Below, piece after piece: positions 54,001 to 60,000 of a DNA stretch of 64,000 nt. The stretch's first letter is position 1. The number at the start of each line of letters is the position of its first letter. Below the pieces are notes generated by a model, which saw only the letters and a list, made by a program, of their open reading frames with translations, was not told the origin of the DNA and ran no database searches. The DNA is from Notamacropus eugenii (Eukaryota > Chordata > Mammalia > Diprotodontia > Macropodidae). The translations under genes and the position numbers were made by a program. The stretch covers positions 1 to 64,000 of the forward strand of contig NW_027325123.1 of the NCBI RefSeq assembly GCF_028372415.1, given 5' to 3'.

Positions 54001-57000
54001 CTTGAAAGTCCTCTATTTCATTGAAAGACCAATTTTCCCCTGAAGTATTATACTCAGTTTTGATGGGTAGGTGATTCTTGGTTTTAGTCCTAGTTCCTTT
54101 CACTTCTGGAATATCTTATTCCATGCCCTTTTATCCCTTAATGTAGAGGCTGGTAGATCTTGTGTTATCTTGATTGTATTTCCACAATACTTGAATTGTT
54201 TCTTTCTAGCTGCTTGCAATATTTTCTCCTTGACCTGGGAACTCTGGAATTTGGCCACAGTCTTCCTAGGAGTTTCTCTTTTTGGATCTCTTTCAGGCGG
54301 TGTTCTGTGGATTCCTTGAATATTTATTTTGCCCTCTGGTTCAAGAATCTCAGGGCAGTTTTCCTTGATAATTTCATGAAAGATGATGTCTAGGGTCTTT
54401 TTTTGATCATGGCTTTAAGGTAGTCTCATAATTTTTAAATTGTCTCTCCTGGATCTATTTTCCAGGTCAGTTGGTTTTCCCAATGAGATATTTCACATTA
54501 TCTTCCATTGTTTCATTCTTTTTGTTTTGTTTTGTGATTTCTTGGTTTCTCATAAAGTCATTAGCTTCCATCTGTTCCATTCTAATTTTGAGAGAACTAT
54601 TTTCTTCAGTGAGCTTTTGAATCTCCTTTTCCATTTGACTAATTCTGCTTTTGAAAGCATTCTTCTCCTCATTGGCTTTTGAACCTCTTTTGCCAATTGA
54701 GTTAGCCTATTTTTCAAGGTGCTATTTTCTTCAGCATTTTTTTGGGTCTCCTTTAGCAGGCTGCTGACCTGCTGTTCATGCTTTAACTGTATGTCTCTCA
54801 TTTCTCTTCCCAGTTTTTCCTCCACCTCTCTAACTTGATTTTCAAAATTCTTTTTGAGCTCTTCCACGGCCTGAGCCCATTGGGTGGGCTGGGATATAGA
54901 AGCTTTGACTTCTGTGTCTTTGCCTGATGGTAAGCATTGTTCTTCCTCATCAGAAAGGAAGGGAGGAAATGCCTGTTCACCAAGAAAGTAACCTTCTATA
55001 GTTTTATTTCTTTTCCCTTTTCTGGGCATTTTCCCAGCCAGTGACTTGACTTCTGAATATTCTCCTCACACCCACCTCGCCTCCAGATCCTCCCAGCCAG
55101 CACTTCGGGTCTGAGAATCAAATGCTGCTTCCCAGCCTCAGGGCTTTGGGCGGGGGCAGGGCTGCTATTCAGTGTGAGATTAAGTTCAGGTGCTCAGGTG
55201 GGGGCAGGGCCGCCTCACGGGCTCAGTTCCCTCAGGGGGTTTGTGCAGAGACCTTCAACAATGGATCCGGGCTCCTGCCTGCTTGGGGAGCCCCAGTCTG
55301 CTCCCGCCTCCACTGCTTCCCTCCGAGGGGGCCTGAGTTATGGGGGCATCCCACACCCCTCTTGACCTGCCGAAGAGACCCTCTCACTGACCCCCGTCAC
55401 CTGTGGGTGGAGGGACCCGTGAGGGCGCTGGAGATCCCGTGCCCAAAGCCTGCTCGGATCTTCTCCTCTCGGTGCCAGGCCAGGGCAGGGCTGGGCTGGG
55501 CTCAGCGTCCGCAGCGTGATGGACCTTTTGCGAGAGGTTTGCAGGTCCCTCTGGAACAGAGATCTCCTTCGCTCCAATGTTCTGTGGCCTCTGGTCCTGC
55601 AGAATTCGCAGTGAGTTGCTGTTTACAGATGTTCTATGGGTTGTGGGTTCGGAGCTATGTGTATGTGCGTCTTTCTACTCCGCCATCTTGGCTCTGCCCC
55701 GATGTTCTGATTTCATTTTATCCCATTTTCTTCTGTGTTATACTCTCTTAATGATTTCTCCCTGTCTCCTGGCTTCTTTCCTAGTCTGAATAAACATGTC
55801 TATGTTTCCCGTTCTCAAAAAACGCTCACCTGACCCAACTGTTCCTGTTAGGTATTGTCACATTCCTTCCTTTTGTAGCAAAATTTCTTGAGAAAGCTGG
55901 CTACTGTAGGTGCTTTCTATTTTCTCACTGTCTTTTCTTAACTCTGCAGTTTGTCCTCTCACTATTCAGTCAAAACTTCTTTTTCTGAAATTACTAATAG
56001 TCTCTTTATTGCCAAATTGAATGGTCTTTTCTTAAACTTCATTCTTTGTGACCTTTCTGTAGTGTTGTCTGTGACTCCTAGTTTCCTGTTTCCCAACTTC
56101 TGAGTTTTCAGTGTCGCTAGTTGCCATTTGGACATGCTATACTAGTTAACCTGAAAGTATTTGAAATTCATCATGTCTAGAACCAGTTGTAGTATCTTTG
56201 GACCTCTGTTTTTGAAAGTATCCAGTATCCTTGCTTTTGGTGTCCAAATAACATTGGCATCAACTTCAGCTCCTCTATCTTTCATACCACTTCTGTGTTA
56301 ATGTTGACATTTCCACATTCAAAATACATTTTATATGTCCCATTTCAATTCAGGCCATATATGATGTATATGTAGTTCTCTGTTTTCCCTAAAATCAAAT
56401 GCATTATTTGACTTTTAAATTCCTTAAAACCAAACCTAACTTTCTTTTTGTCTCATATGTGAATCTTCTTATTTCTGAAAATGTTCTTTCTTACCATTAT
56501 TATGTCTTTAACCCTGTATGTTGCATTGCAACTACAATTTTTTTTTTTGCTGCTATGTTGTTATTTCTCAGGATTTCAAGATTCCAGGAGTTCCTGGACC
56601 TTTGGTACTTTTATTCTCAAGCCTCTACTATCAGATTTAGTTGTTTGTTGGCTGTTAATAAGAAGCACTGTTTAGAGACCCAACCATAGACTCAACACAT
56701 TAAAACTTCCATTATCTTGTGATTTATTTCTGGGGATCAGATGAAAAAAAGTCAAATACTAGTAATCCCCTCTTTGTTAAGGTTATCAGAACATAACAAA
56801 TAGTATCTTCGAATTTTTAGGAAATATGAGGAAGTGCAATTAATGCAGTATACATGAATGAATAATAATAGTTTTTACATGACAACTTATGGTTTACAAG
56901 GCACACATGCATTACCACTACTTTAAACATACACTCTGTGAGATTGCATCACTAATATGATTGTCCCCATCTTACAGATGAGAAAACTGAAGTTTCTAGA

Positions 57001-60000
57001 CATTAACTTAATTGTACAGTATCATACCCTGGAAGAAGAAAGCATGGTATAATTGAAGGTATAGTGTAGACTGAATACTTCATGATTCCATTCCCCGCAA
57101 CAATCTCTGTATTATGCCATACTTAAGTGTATGGGGGTTGAGAGTTACAAAACTGACACAAAAGCTTTAAGTACTTTACAGTATGATAAATAAGCAAAAA
57201 AAAATATAGATATTTTCAATACATTGTAATGCTTGTTAAAAAATTTTTCCCTTCAGGGATATTTTGATGAAGACAGGATGGACAAATTCATACCATCAGA
57301 TTCTGAGGAAACCTCAACGAGTTTAAGTTCAGATGACCTTCCCAAGTAAATGGAATCTTTCTTTATATAAAAATGCTTGTTTTTTAAATTTCAAACTTCC
57401 CTAAATAGTAATGTAATAAAATAAAAAGATAGCGATATTCTCATATGATAACTTATCATATTAAATTTTACTCTAACATTATCTGTTAGGAATGATCTAT
57501 CAATGTGTATATTCACACTACTACAGTTTATAAATTGTCATGTATTATAAATATTGTGTACATTTGAATGAATATATATATGCTGTATGCACATGTACAC
57601 ATGAATACATTTACATATACTGATACCCATATACTTATATATCATAACATTTGCACTTGGAAGTACTTGAATGTTTCCTTTTCTGTTTTTCTAGTCACCT
57701 TCTTTCTTGGAATTTTAGAAATTAACAAGGAAAGTCAGAGTACTTATACAAAAAGTTCTAATAATAACTTAGCAACATTTTTAAACTTTATAATATTTTT
57801 TCAATGTATATTCCTTTGGATCTACAAAATATTTTATTAAAGTTTAAAAATTTTTCAGAATGAGCAGTACCACATTTAAGTCCTTCACAAAAGTAAAATT
57901 TATGCTTTTTCTAGGAATATATGTTATCTGAATAAGAATATATCAGTGTTTTACCACCAAAAATATTTATTTTAAACCTAATTTTCTAAGGAAAAAAGGA
58001 GCTGCATTGCTTATTTGGGATGATATATTGTTAAACAAGCAAAACTTCCTCGAATAGGTTCATTGGAAAAATCTAACATTTAAACCTAGAAAGAAATAGA
58101 GGAATATTTCTGTTATTTTACATGAGAAATTTTTGGGGTCACTTTATAATTACTCATACTACAGACTGAATATTTTTTTTACTTCATAATCTTTTCCTAG
58201 GAAAAAAAAATACAAAGGAGAAATAAATACTAGCTCTAGCAGAAGTGATGATGAAGAAGTAATTAAAGTATGGAATTCAAGATCTAGAGGTGGGGGTGAA
58301 GGGAATAAGGAGGAATTGACCAACGTTTCATCTGTGACTGCAAAAACAGAAGGAAGTAAGTCTAACACAGAAGTAAAATTTTGTATTTGTCTAGGCATCA
58401 AAAAGATATTGATAATAAGATACCATCTATTTATTTAGGGTTAGGTCAATTTCTTGATAGGTAAAGCAATGGGTTTATTGCTGACAAAATTTAAAGTCAC
58501 ATTACAGTTTTACATTAAGATGGCATTATTTCAGAACCTACTAAGTCCATAATTATTTTATATATGTATGCCCTAAGTCCATAGATCATTTAGATTTGGA
58601 TAGAATAAAAACTGATCTTTAATTGTAAAAGCAGAATTATTTTCTATTAAAGTTGTGTAAAGATTTCATTAAAGATTTTTTTAAATATCAGTGTTTTAAT
58701 ACCCTTAGTAGTATTTATTTACCAAAAATCTAGTAATGAAACTTGACAAACTGGTAATTTTAAAAGGATTAGAATACCATTTTGCTTAGAGCTTATTATT
58801 CTACAGTTTTTGAGCTTGCAAGTAACAAAACCTCATTTCTGCTGTGTATTTTCATATAATGTACATTAGTATAGATTGTGTTTTTTTCTGCTTTATTTTC
58901 TAAAATAAAAAAAACCTCAGGTGATAAATAAGCTAATGTTTATAGGAAAGTTCAGTGGAAAAAAACAAATAAATTGCAGAAAGCACTATCATCAAGGTTT
59001 ATAACGACAAAACTGAAGAACATATAATAAATGAACACAGAAAACAATGCCTGTGAGATTTCTTAAACAAAGTTTTTTCTTTCCCATGATTCCAAGCGAA
59101 AATGGCACAGAAAGGAACAAATGATGGGAAGAACTTCAGTTCTATTTATCCTAGTGTGACATAGTTTAAAGACATTGAAGGATTGATTTTCAGTGTATCT
59201 GAAAGAGGGAGAAACACCTGATACTTAAAATGATTAATGGATTTTATTATAACTGAAAATAGGACACCAAGAATAATAGCTGTTGCCCCTACTTTTTTTC
59301 TCTTCTCAACGAAACCTTTGTGAGAGTAATTTACATACAATGAAGCTATCCTTGCTAATGGTATGTGAAGGAAATAGGCAGAGTTTTGCAAATACAATCT
59401 TATCTTTTTTGTCACTTGAATATTAGAAGAATGGGAGATATAATACTGGTTTATTGAGAACATTTGATTCAGCAAAACATTTCAGCTTTGAAGACTGGTC
59501 CAACTAGAAATCTTTTGTTCATATTACTATAATACAAGCCTTATTGATAGATATGGAAAAAAAATGTCTCCAATGAGAGAAATTCATCTTTAAGATTCTT
59601 CAGTTGTGCTTTTTTGCAAGTGACATTGAGCTCATTACATAAAATTCCAAAACATTTCAGAATCACCTGAATGAGATCCATATTTACTCTCTTTTGGCTT
59701 AACTATCCACAGGAAAAAATTTAGTAGATAAAAAAATCTGTTCTTCAGGCTTCAATTATATAATTATGTATGTATGTATGTCAGTATGAGTATGTCAGTT
59801 AGCATTTATATCTTGGACTTCAGAGAGTCCTGGAAAGACTTATATGATCTGATGCTGAGTGCAACTTTGTGCGCAATAATGACCACAGTGTGTGAAGAGT
59901 TTTTTCTGGTAGACATGGAATTTCATCGCAATGCAAGGACTTAAAAAACTTACCCATGGTCTTTTAAGGCAAAATGCTTTCCTCATCCAGAGAAAGAACT

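Noticed and set aside
54550..55029. 159-codon minus-strand frame starting MPRKGKR
   Set aside because: It is the ORF1 of a HAL1-like retroelement, not a host gene. The same protein is seen in pieces at 41826-42563.
55122..55751. 209-codon + strand frame in GC-rich DNA
   Set aside because: It is the complement of the GC-rich 5' leader of the HAL1-like element; long only because of base composition.
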